This document shows positions 9,035 to 16,276 of a stretch of 64,000 nucleotides of DNA, one piece after another (position 1 is the first letter of the stretch; each line of letters begins with the position of its first letter). The DNA comes from Bradyrhizobium sp. SZCCHNS1050 (GTDB lineage: Bacteria; Pseudomonadota; Alphaproteobacteria; Rhizobiales; Xanthobacteraceae), in the NCBI RefSeq assembly GCF_032484785.1, contig NZ_JAUETR010000001.1, positions 4,963,501-5,027,500 on the forward strand, written 5' to 3'. Made by a program: the position numbers and the translations under genes. The notes below the pieces were generated by a model. It saw only the letters and a list, made by a program, of their open reading frames with translations. It did not search any database and had not been told where the DNA came from.

Positions 9035-9535
9035 CTACTTTACCGACCTCAGCAGGTTCCTGATCGTCGCCAGATGATCCTCCGGCGATCCGAGCCGCGC
9101 CGAGATCGCGCTCATCAGGTCCTTGCGCAGTTCCGACAGTTCGTCCTCGGGCACGATGCGCTCGGCGGCCTCATCATAGGCCATCCGCCGCGGCTCGACC
9201 TCGACGGGGCGCGGCGCGACGTCGAAATGGGGTGGCCGCTCGTACACCGGGATGTGCGGCGCCTGGCGCGACGACGTGACGCGCGCGAGACTCGGAAACC
9301 GTGGTGGCGGCGTGTGCGCCGGACGTTCGATCTGATCAATCAGCGCCGCCAGCGCGACGTCCATGTTGCTGTCGTCAGGCTCATCGTCGACAACGTAGGA
9401 CGGCTTCCGCAGTGTCGCCCCATTCGCGGGCGATGATGAGGTGAATGACGATGCGTGGTCGCGGAGTCGCTCGATGACCCGGCGGACTCGCGCGCCGAGA
9501 CCTGGCTTCTCCCTGGCCGGTGTTCGCATCAACAT
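9035..9535 (-). CDS. Hypothetical protein, basic N-terminus and helical C-terminus
   Basis: 166 residues, unrecognised. The N-terminus is basic (MLMRTPAREKPGLGARVRR), the middle is proline-rich and probably disordered, and the C-terminus (EDELSELRKDLMSAISARL, SPEDHLATIRNLLRS) looks like a short helical pair. First gene of a two-gene unit with the coiled-coil protein downstream. The composition of charged and hydrophobic residues in the C-terminal part is protein-like, unlike the opposite-strand frames. Confidence 0.6.
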   Translation of the reverse strand: MLMRTPAREKPGLGARVRRVIERLRDHASSFTSSSPANGATLRKPSYVVDDEPDDSNMDVALAALIDQIERPAHTPPPRFPSLARVTSSRQAPHIPVYERPPHFDVAPRPVEVEPRRMAYDEAAERIVPEDELSELRKDLMSAISARLGSPEDHLATIRNLLRSVK

Positions 9536-9931
9536 GTCACTCTCCAGCGGAACAGCTTAGGCGAGCAGGGAAAACCTTAGCAAGGGGCCATCGTTCAGCT
9601 GCCAACAGGATGTCGCGTGGCAGCCCGCGCCGGTGGCGCAGGCGCCGACCGGCAGGTTCCCTCTTGCGCATTCCTGGCACCAACGCGCAAAGCCTCGATG
9701 ATACCGGCAATCCGGGTGTGGAGTGCGTCTTGGCGTGCATAATGGAGCTCGCCGACAAGGGGAAGGCGCGTTTGACGCGGCATCGCCCTGACCCCTCGTG
9801 CCGTGGCCGGCCTGCCTCGATCGCGCGGCCGGCAGGAACGCGCATGGCGTCAGTCGGCGGTAAGGAACAACCGTGGTGGCCGGCCGTTCGGACCTTGCTT
9901 GCCGTCCCCCCGCAAACGTCCGAGGCCTTCC
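9536..9931. other. Intergenic stretch between divergent genes; no gene seen
   Basis: Roughly 400 bases between the leftward hypothetical operon and the rightward catalase gene. Promoters for both must lie here. The in-frame extension of the catalase reading frame back to 9803 is not counted as coding because it lacks family similarity. Confidence 0.5.
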
Positions 9932-11200
9932 ATGTATCACCACGTCAAGAAGCTGATGTTCACCGTCCGTGTCGACGAGCCGGATCCGCGCTTCGGCAAC
10001 ATGCTGCTCGAGCAGTTCGGCGGCGCCAATGGCGAGCTCGCCGCGGCCATGCAGTATTCGATCCAGGGGCTCAATTGCGAGGATCCCGACCGCAAGGATC
10101 TGTTGATGGATATCGGCACCGAGGAGCTGAGCCATCTCGAGGTGGTCGGTACGCTCGCCCGCATGCACCTGAAGCCCGCCAAGTTCGACCGCGAGGCCGC
10201 CGAGGCCGATCCGCTCATTGCGATCGCCGGCGGCGGTGGCGTCAACCTGTTCAACTCGCAGGGAAATCCGTGGACTGCCGATTATCTCAAGATCACCGGC
10301 GAGCTCGACGTCGACCTGCGCAGCAACATCGCCGCCGAGGCGCGCGCCAAGATCGTCTATGAGCGGCTGATCAATTTCACCGACGATGCCGGCACCAAGG
10401 ACGCGCTGCAGTTCCTGATGACGCGCGAGATCACCCACATGAAGGCGTTCGCGCTGGCGCTGGAGAGCATGGGCAAGCCGGCCTTCAGCATCGGCCGCCT
10501 CGCGCCGACGCCGGGCCTGGTCGATCAGTTCTTCAACGATTCCACCGGCGCCGGGGACCACGGCGAGATCGACACCCGCGGCCCCTGGAACGAGGGCGGC
10601 GACTGGGTGTTCACGGAATCGCCGGCGATCCAGGCCGGCGAACCCGGTACGGCCTCTGCGATTGTCACCGAAAGCTCGCCGCCGGCGGACGAATCCGGCT
10701 TGAGCGATCTCCTCATGGACGAGCTGCGCGACATCCTGCATGCTGAGAAACAGCTCACAAAGGCGCTTCCGAAGATGGCGGAGGCCGCGCGCTTCGACCA
10801 GTTGAGCGAATTGTTCGAGCAGCATCTGGCCGAGACGGAAGCGCAGATCGAGCGCATCAACGAGTGCTTCGAGCTCCTTGGGAAGACGCCGCGCGCAAAA
10901 CCCTGCAAGGGCATGATGGGCCTCATCGAGGAAGGCCAGGAGATCATGACCCAGAGCGAGGACAAGGAGGATGCCGCCGCCGACCTCGCACTGATCGGCG
11001 CCGCGCAGCGGGTCGAGCATTACGAGATCTCCGGCTACACCACCGCGCGCAACCTCGCCCAGCAGCTCCGCCACAGCGCCGTCGTCGCGCTGCTGTCGAA
11101 GTCGCTGGCCGAGGAGGAGAACGCCGACCAGCTCCTCAACCAGGTCGCGCGCTCGCTGATGTCGGTCGCCAAGATGCCGGCGGCGATCGAGCAGGCGTGA
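9932..11200 (+). CDS. Manganese catalase fused to a YciF/DUF892 ferritin-like domain
   Basis: Non-haem catalase that dismutates H2O2 at a dimanganese site, here joined to a second four-helix-bundle domain; 422 residues, cytoplasmic. The start at 9932 (MYHHVKKLMFTVRVDEPDPRF) has GAGG 6 bases upstream. Catalase metal ligands are all present: Glu35 in GGANGELAAAMQY, TEELSHLEVVG (Glu and His), AEARAKIVYERL (Glu) and TREITHMKAF (Glu and His). From about residue 255, SGLSDLLMDELRDILHAEKQ opens a DUF892 domain with EQHLAETEAQIERI, AAQRVEHYEISGY and a final LAEEENADQLL. The two domains are normally separate genes, often neighbours in stress loci, so this is a fusion. Expected role: peroxide and stationary-phase stress defence. 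Confidence 0.9.
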   Translation: MYHHVKKLMFTVRVDEPDPRFGNMLLEQFGGANGELAAAMQYSIQGLNCEDPDRKDLLMDIGTEELSHLEVVGTLARMHLKPAKFDREAAEADPLIAIAGGGGVNLFNSQGNPWTADYLKITGELDVDLRSNIAAEARAKIVYERLINFTDDAGTKDALQFLMTREITHMKAFALALESMGKPAFSIGRLAPTPGLVDQFFNDSTGAGDHGEIDTRGPWNEGGDWVFTESPAIQAGEPGTASAIVTESSPPADESGLSDLLMDELRDILHAEKQLTKALPKMAEAARFDQLSELFEQHLAETEAQIERINECFELLGKTPRAKPCKGMMGLIEEGQEIMTQSEDKEDAAADLALIGAAQRVEHYEISGYTTARNLAQQLRHSAVVALLSKSLAEEENADQLLNQVARSLMSVAKMPAAIEQA

Positions 11201-11216
11201 GGAGGGCGTAGTCGTA

Positions 11217-11287
11217 GGCGGATGAGCGCAGCGTCATCCGCCGCCTCCAAATCAAGACGGCGGGTTACGCCTGCGGCTAACCTGCCC
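11217..11287. repeat. Dispersed palindromic intergenic repeat, copy 1
   Basis: GGCGGATGA at 11217-11225 is mirrored by TCATCCGCC at 11234-11242, followed by a second hairpin-like part (GGCGGGTTACGCC...GGCTAACCTGCC). A close second copy is at 13411-13486. Located just after the catalase stop codon, where it may also stop transcription. I recall such units as common in Bradyrhizobium intergenic DNA. Confidence 0.7.
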
Positions 11288-11312
11288 TAAGAGTCTCAAC
11301 TCTCTCCCAGTC

Positions 11313-11487
11313 GTCATTCCGGGGCATTCGCGCGCAAACGGCGCAGCCGTTTGAAGCAGCGTGAATGAGCCCGGAATCCATAACCACAGGCCTCAGTTTG
11401 AGGCGAGCACGCGCCACATGCCGCTCGCACCTCACAACCATCGTGAGTATGGATTCCGGGCTCGCCCTGCGGGCGCCCCGGAATGAC
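11313..11487. repeat. Large imperfect inverted repeat (GTCATTCCGGGGC family)
   Basis: GTCATTCCGGGGC at 11313-11325 with GAGCCCGGAATCCATA at about 11367-11382 is mirrored by TATGGATTCCGGGCTCGC at 11449-11464 and GCCCCGGAATGAC ending at 11487. Transcribed, it would fold into a long branched hairpin. This type of element is common between genes in bradyrhizobia; no coding function. Confidence 0.75.
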
Positions 11488-11536
11488 GGTGGAGGGAGCG
11501 ATGACAACAACGAGCAAGCCAATATGGGCTGCCGTC

Positions 11537-11794
11537 TCACTCCGTATAGCTGTGCGACCGCTCCGCCCGGCGGAAGTGAACCGGCGACAGGCAGCGCCGG
11601 GCCCGGCTGATCTGGGCGTCGGTGGCGCCCCGGCTGCGCGCATACATCTCGGCCACCTCGGCGGTATATTTCTCGACGTAGTAGCGAACCTCGGAGCACG
11701 ACATCCGTGTCTCCGGACCTGCTTCGTTGGCCGCCTGCAACTCGGACCCCATCGCCAGCACCAGCACTCCCGCGCCGATCACGCTCCGCAACAT
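11537..11794 (-). CDS. Small secreted hypothetical protein
   Basis: 85 residues starting MLRSVIGAGVLVLAMGSELQAA, a signal peptide, followed by a short mature part with two cysteines (MSCSEVRYYVEKYTAEVAEMY and ARRCLSP) likely forming a disulfide. GGGGAG lies about 10 bases upstream of the ATG at 11794; the longer frame to 11854 is rejected because it hides the signal peptide. Family not recognised; similar short periplasmic proteins are common in bradyrhizobia. Confidence 0.65.
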   Translation of the reverse strand: MLRSVIGAGVLVLAMGSELQAANEAGPETRMSCSEVRYYVEKYTAEVAEMYARSRGATDAQISRARRCLSPVHFRRAERSHSYTE

Positions 11795-12066
11795 CGTCGT
11801 CTCCCCATTGTCGTAGCCGCCTGCCAGCAGGCGTGACTCGGCGCGCCGGGGCAAATTAACAATGGGCCGCGCATGACATCGCGCGCGGACTGTTGCTTCA
11901 CGGCGTCACCGCGACGCGTGCGTCGCAGCGCGTTTTGCTGTTGCAATGCTCGTCCAGTTCCTCATTCGGAACCGGCGCGTTCGGATGCGACGCTCGCGAT
12001 CGGCGCCACGCCATCGCTCGGCGCGACCCACAGCTCGTAGGACGGCGCGGGGATTCCGAACGAGCC

Positions 12067-12435
12067 TCAGGCCGTCACGCCTTGGCTCGACGCAGCCGTG
12101 CTGCCGGCTGCGCCATTGGTCGCGCCCTGCGCATTGTAGGTCTGCGCGTTGTTGCCGCTTCCGTTCGAGGCAGCGGCAGTCTTGGTCACCTCGGTCGAGC
12201 CGTCGGAATATGTGATCGTCGTCGTGGTGATCCCGTCGAGGGTGATCGAGACCTCGCTGACCACGGTCTTGCCCGACGATGAGCCGCCGCTGCCGGAAGA
12301 ACTTTCAGACGTGGCGCTGGCGGAGCTGGTGGCCGATGACGACGACGTCTGAGACGTGGACGAGGTGGATTGCGTGGCGGTGCTTGCCTGGGACGCGGTG
12401 GCCGCGACGGGCGTTGTGACAGAGCTGATCGACAT
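12067..12435 (-). CDS. Ser/Thr-rich low-complexity hypothetical protein
   Basis: 122 residues. The first half is almost only Ser, Thr, Ala and Gln; a short ordered-looking core follows (KTVVSEVSITLDGITTTTITYSDG), then another Asn/Ala/Gly-rich tail. No signal peptide is obvious. The start MSISSVTTPVAAT and GAGAG upstream are acceptable. Function unknown; composition suggests an exported or disordered protein. The opposite strand of such codons would also stay open, so reality is moderately uncertain. Confidence 0.5.
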   Translation of the reverse strand: MSISSVTTPVAATASQASTATQSTSSTSQTSSSSATSSASATSESSSGSGGSSSGKTVVSEVSITLDGITTTTITYSDGSTEVTKTAAASNGSGNNAQTYNAQGATNGAAGSTAASSQGVTA

Positions 12436-12705
12436 GGGACTCTCGCGTGAAGAAGGAAGCCGGGCCGCGCGGTGGGCGTTCGGCCCGCTTCTTCAACGCA
12501 ACTGCCGCCCGAAACTGGCGGCGCCAGTTGCGTCTGATTATGTCCGGACGCCGCCGTCCTGATGCCGGACCAAGACCGAAGTTTGACGCCGGTGGCCCCA
12601 TCGCGCTCGCATCTCATGTCCATCGTGGGCATGGATTGCGAACTCGGCGGCGGGAAAGAAGAGCGATTGCCAAGCTCCCGCGGCGCACTCTAGTCTCCTG
12701 CGCGC

Positions 12706-13398
12706 ATGACCTTCGCGCTCTCTTCCCAGCAGAAATCGCAGTTCACCGACGCCGGCGCGCTGCACGTCACGACGGCACTCGATGCGTCCGCTTTGCACGC
12801 TCTCGCCGCCGCGCTGTCCCGCCACGCACCGGCGCAGGCCGGCACCCGGCTGCACGGTGTTGCCGCGCTGACGCCGTTGCTCGCCAATGACGGTCCGGTC
12901 GGTCGCGCCGCCGCCGCCGTTCTCGGCGATGCCGCGCGCCCGGTGCGCGCCGTCTATTTCGACAAGACGCCGCAGATGAATTGGGCGGTCCCGTGGCATC
13001 AGGACCGGACCATCGTCGTGCGCGAGCGCATCGAGCTCTCGGGTTTCGGTCCCTGGACCACCAAGGGCGGCCTGCAGCACGTCGCGCCGCCTTACGAGGT
13101 GCTGGCGCGGATGGTCACCTTGCGTGTCCACCTCGACGCCGTGCCCGACGGCAACGCCCCGCTCCTGATTGCGCCAGGCTCACACTGCCTCGGCCGCATC
13201 CCGGAAGCCGATGTGCCGATCGTCGTCGCGCGGTGCGGCACCGTCGCGTGCCACGCCGAGCCGGGCGACATCTGGCTGTATGCGACACCGATCCTGCACG
13301 CCTCGGAACTATCCGTGCAGCCCGGCCATCGCCGCGTGCTGCAAGTCGATTTTGCCGCGGATGAGCTGCCGGGCGGACTGGAATGGCTCGGCATTTGA
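12706..13398 (+). CDS. Phytanoyl-CoA dioxygenase (PhyH) family protein
   Basis: Probable Fe(II)/2-oxoglutarate oxygenase of 230 residues. The facial triad is visible as WHQDRT (His and Asp) in the middle and ILHASE (His) near residue 195, followed by the 2-oxoglutarate-binding arginine in GHRRVLQVDF. NAPLLIAPGSHCLGRI is the typical PhyH block between them. Substrate unknown. Convergent with the HdeA-like gene, with a dispersed palindrome between. Confidence 0.8.
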   Translation: MTFALSSQQKSQFTDAGALHVTTALDASALHALAAALSRHAPAQAGTRLHGVAALTPLLANDGPVGRAAAAVLGDAARPVRAVYFDKTPQMNWAVPWHQDRTIVVRERIELSGFGPWTTKGGLQHVAPPYEVLARMVTLRVHLDAVPDGNAPLLIAPGSHCLGRIPEADVPIVVARCGTVACHAEPGDIWLYATPILHASELSVQPGHRRVLQVDFAADELPGGLEWLGI

Positions 13399-13410
13399 GA
13401 CGACGGAGGA

Positions 13411-13486
13411 GGGCGGATGAGCGGAGCGTCATCCGCCCTTGGCGGCGCGGTGGAAAGGCGGGTCACACTAACACCAGCCCGCCCTA
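13411..13486. repeat. Dispersed palindromic intergenic repeat, copy 2
   Basis: GGGCGGATGA at 13411-13420 and TCATCCGCCC ending at 13438 form the stem, followed by the GGCGGGTCACACTAACACCAGCCCGCCC part. Same architecture as the copy at 11217-11287. Sits between two convergent genes and may act as a bidirectional transcription stop. Confidence 0.7.
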
Positions 13487-13513
13487 CGCGACACGGATGG
13501 TGCGCGTCGCCGG

Positions 13514-13807
13514 TTACTTGCCGAGGATCTTCTCGGCCGCCGTCACGATGCTGACCGTCGGATGCTCGGCGCAGTACGCGCCGAACTTCTTGGCGTTCGC
13601 GATGAACTCCTCGGTGTCGAACAGCGCTTCGTCCTGATCGCCCTTGTACCAGCCGTCCAGCCAGATCAGCACCATCTTGATGGTGTCGTCGCCGCTTTCG
13701 ACGAACTGCTTGCAGCTCATGGTCGACAGATCGAGGACGACCGCCGACGCCGGCGCAGATGACAGCAGGAGGGCGACGACAAATAGTGGGGCAACGAGCG
13801 ATTTCAT
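13514..13807 (-). CDS. HdeA/HdeB family periplasmic acid-stress protein
   Basis: 97 residues from ATG at 13807, with GGAGAAG 6 bases upstream. Signal peptide MKSLVAPLFVVALLLSSAPASA, then VLDLSTMSCKQFVESGDDTIKMVLIWLDGWYKG and a second cysteine in GAYCAEHPTVSIVTAAEKIL: the family pattern, in which the two cysteines form a disulfide. Members are small periplasmic chaperones that unfold at low pH and hold client proteins. The frame extends to 14143 upstream, but that part is unlike the family and is not included. Confidence 0.85.
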   Translation of the reverse strand: MKSLVAPLFVVALLLSSAPASAVVLDLSTMSCKQFVESGDDTIKMVLIWLDGWYKGDQDEALFDTEEFIANAKKFGAYCAEHPTVSIVTAAEKILGK

Positions 13808-14391
13808 ATGTCTTCTCCGAATGGGCATGATCAAAAACGATGAACTATGCAGAGGCTCACCAATCCCTTCGCGAAGCGGCGCGAATTCCGTGATCACGAT
13901 CGCGACGGGAGCGGTGGCCGGAACTGTCCGTACCGCGCGGAGAAAGTCAAGCATGAGCGGGAGAGCCGCAGGGTGCATCGAGCCTTTCCGGCTCCGAGGT
14001 CTGAATTGGGAGCCTCGGCGGGCGCGCGTGCCCGTCGGGCAAATCACGTTGACCAGAAATGATCGTGTCAAGGTTTGCTGAAAAACATAAATCGCTTTGT
14101 CGTTTCCCCAAATCAGCATTATGGTACGCCCATCCCGTTGCACGGTAGGGGACGCTTCGCGGTCGTCACGGACGTTGGCAGCGGGATGCGGTGGACGCGG
14201 GCGGGCGCAGTGCTGTTGGCACGGACGAACGGCTGCTCGCGGACGGTGAAGGCGTGTGGTTCTGATACTCCGACGCTAGTATCCAGCGCGATGCGCGAAA
14301 GCGCATTGCGCGACATGGTGGCCAGAAAGCCCGGTGCACCAGGAAGAGCGCGCTATAGACCGTTAAAACCGTCGCGCAGGGAAGGCCGGGT
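13808..14391. other. Intergenic DNA containing the left part of an interrupted dispersed repeat
   Basis: No gene seen. From about 14150 to 14391 the sequence resembles, from memory, a repeat found many times in bradyrhizobial genomes, and its continuation seems to resume at 15817 after the IS30 element, including a GCAGGCGG hairpin. GCCGGGT occurs immediately on both sides of the element (14385-14391 and 15817-15823). Confidence 0.4.
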
Positions 14392-15816
14392 GGTGGATTC
14401 AATTGGTCGTCGCAACACTCGATGAGGAGGTTGCGATGGGCATTCGAAAGAAACGGTCAACGCGGGGCAAGCTGGGATCATTGGGGCGCCCACCAGTTGC
14501 GGGGCGTGCGGAACAGCAGAAATTTTGGCGTGGGATTGCCGCTGGGTTGAACAGCGAGAATGCTGCGCTGGCTGCTGGATTATCGGATGCTGTCGGCCCC
14601 CGATTATTTCGAAAAGCGGGCGGCGTGGCACCGGCAATGTTCCGACCTTCAGCGAAGCCGCTCTCCGGACGGCACCTCTCTTTTTCTGAGCGCGAAGAGA
14701 TTGCGCTGCTGAATGCGCAGCGCCATTCTGTACGAGAGATAGCGCGGCGTCTCAATCGATCTCCCTCGACCATCTCCCGTGAACTCGATCGCAATGCGGC
14801 CACGCACGGCGGCAAGATGGCCTATCGGGCGACGGCCGCCCAGTGGCATGCAGATCGATCGGCCCGGCGTCCTAAGCCGAGCAAGCTTGCAAGCAACGCC
14901 GCCTTGCGCGCTTATGTTGAAGAGCGGCTTGCAGGGTTTGTCGCACCTCCAGGCGGCGTTCGGCGGAAGGCCGGTCGTGCGGGCTCTAGCCAGGATCAGG
15001 GGTGGACGAAAGCGTGGAGTCCCGAGCAGATTGCCCGGCGCTTACCGATCGACTTCCCGGATGACGAGGCGATGCGCATCAGCCACGAAGCCATTTACCA
15101 GGCGCTTTTTGTTCAGGGCCGAGGAGCGCTGAAACGCGAGTTGTCGTCCTGTTTGCGAACGGGACGTGCGCTGCGCGTGCCCCGAGCGCGTACGCGGAAG
15201 CGCAGCAAAGGCTTCATATCGCCAGAGATCATGATCAGTGAGCGTCCGGCCGAAGTCGCGGATCGAGCTGTGCCGGGACATTGGGAAGGAGATCTGATCG
15301 TCGGCTCCGCCAGCTCGGCAATCGGCACGCTGGTCGAACGCAGCACGCGGTTTACAATGCTCCTGCACCTTCCACGGCTGCCGGGGTTTGACGATGGCCC
15401 ACGTACGAAGGATGGGCCTGCGCTCTCCGGACACGGAGCTGAAGCGGTACGCGATGCGATCACGCGCACCATCGTCACCTTGCCCAAAGAACTCCGCCGC
15501 TCGCTAACCTGGGATCAGGGGACCGAAATGGCTCAACACAGTGACCTCAAGATCGATACAGACCTTCAGATCTACTTCTGCGATCCAAGAAGCCCCTGGC
15601 AACGTGGCACGAACGAGAACACGAATGGCCTGCTGCGGCAGTACTTCCCGAAAGGTACCGATCTGAGCGTCTACGATGCTGACGAGATCGCCGCCGTGGC
15701 CGCAGCGCTCAATTCCCGACCGAGAAAGACGCTAGGATGGAAAACTCCAGCAGAAGCGCTTGACGAGCTGCTGTCACGAATGAAAACACTTGGTGTTGCG
15801 ACCACCGCTTGAGCCC
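14392..15816 (+). mobile_element. IS30-family insertion sequence
   Basis: About 1.4 kb element with one transposase gene. Imperfect terminal inverted repeats: TCAATTGGTCGTCGCAACAC at 14399-14418 and, on the other strand, TCAAGCGGTGGTCGCAACAC at 15812-15793 (17 of 20 match). GCCGGGT flanks both sides directly, either a target duplication or pre-existing repeat sequence; IS30 elements usually make 2-4 base duplications, so the exact ends are uncertain. The transposase stop codon lies inside the right terminal repeat. Looks intact. Confidence 0.8.
14436..15812 (+). CDS. IS30-family transposase
   Basis: DDE transposase of 458 residues. The start at 14436 (MGIRKKRSTRGKLG) has GAGGAGG upstream; a TTG at 14403 is inside the terminal repeat and rejected. 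An N-terminal HTH region (SFSEREEIALLNAQRHSVRE, IARRLNRSPSTISRELDRN) is the IS30 signature. The catalytic core shows HWEGDLIVG (first D), TWDQGTEMAQH (second D) and SPWQRGTNENTNGLLRQYF (E), followed by NSRPRKTLGWKTPAEAL. All catalytic residues are present and the frame is open, so the element may still be active. Confidence 0.95.
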   Translation: MGIRKKRSTRGKLGSLGRPPVAGRAEQQKFWRGIAAGLNSENAALAAGLSDAVGPRLFRKAGGVAPAMFRPSAKPLSGRHLSFSEREEIALLNAQRHSVREIARRLNRSPSTISRELDRNAATHGGKMAYRATAAQWHADRSARRPKPSKLASNAALRAYVEERLAGFVAPPGGVRRKAGRAGSSQDQGWTKAWSPEQIARRLPIDFPDDEAMRISHEAIYQALFVQGRGALKRELSSCLRTGRALRVPRARTRKRSKGFISPEIMISERPAEVADRAVPGHWEGDLIVGSASSAIGTLVERSTRFTMLLHLPRLPGFDDGPRTKDGPALSGHGAEAVRDAITRTIVTLPKELRRSLTWDQGTEMAQHSDLKIDTDLQIYFCDPRSPWQRGTNENTNGLLRQYFPKGTDLSVYDADEIAAVAAALNSRPRKTLGWKTPAEALDELLSRMKTLGVATTA

Positions 15817-16050
15817 GCCGGGTCTGTCCGGCTGTACCTGTGGTGACTGCCGCCTGCTTTTTTTCTGCAGGCGGGCCACGGGCCTCAGCCGAGGTCCGGC
15901 CTTCCTCGCGCCCTCCACTCGGTGAGGGCGGGAATTTAGCTCATAGCTCGGGCGCGGAGCGCGTCGCGAGAGCGCGGATGCTCATCTCATCGCGACAGGC
16001 TGTTCGGATAGATGTTTGAGATGTGGATCAATGAAGCGGCGAACTCGGGA
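15817..16050. other. Right part of an interrupted dispersed repeat with a T-loop hairpin
   Basis: No gene. CCGCCTGC at 15850-15857 and GCAGGCGG at 15867-15874 form an 8 bp stem with a T-rich loop. This appears to be the continuation of the repeat found left of the IS30 element. Confidence 0.4.
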
Positions 16051-16210
16051 CACCCTCCCCTGGAGGGGGAGGGTCGATCGCGCGCGCAGCGCGGGATCGG
16101 GGTGGGGTGATCTCTCCGCTGGCACAAGCATCCGCGGAGAGATCACTCCACCCCGCCTCACGCGTCGCTGCGCGCCCCGCGAGGCGACCCTCCCCCTTCA
16201 GGGGAGGGTG
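16051..16210. repeat. Long inverted repeat (CACCCTCCCC... family)
   Basis: CACCCTCCCCTGGAGGGGGA at 16051-16070, with its arms running through GGGATCGGGGTGGGGTGATC, is mirrored by GATCACTCCACCCCGCCTC at 16141-16159 and CCTTCAGGGGAGGGTG ending at 16210. The whole 160-base unit is an imperfect palindrome of the kind common in Rhizobiales genomes. Non-coding; lies downstream of the acyl-CoA dehydrogenase stop codon. Confidence 0.8.
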
Positions 16211-16276
16211 GAAGCCCGGCAGCAAGCTTTGATGCGGGAGGCTGAACTCGCTGGTCTGGGTCGCGACGCTCGCCGC

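Noticed and set aside
15850..15874. Hairpin downstream of the transposase considered as an intrinsic terminator
   Set aside because: The T-run lies in the loop rather than after the stem, and it belongs to the interrupted repeat.
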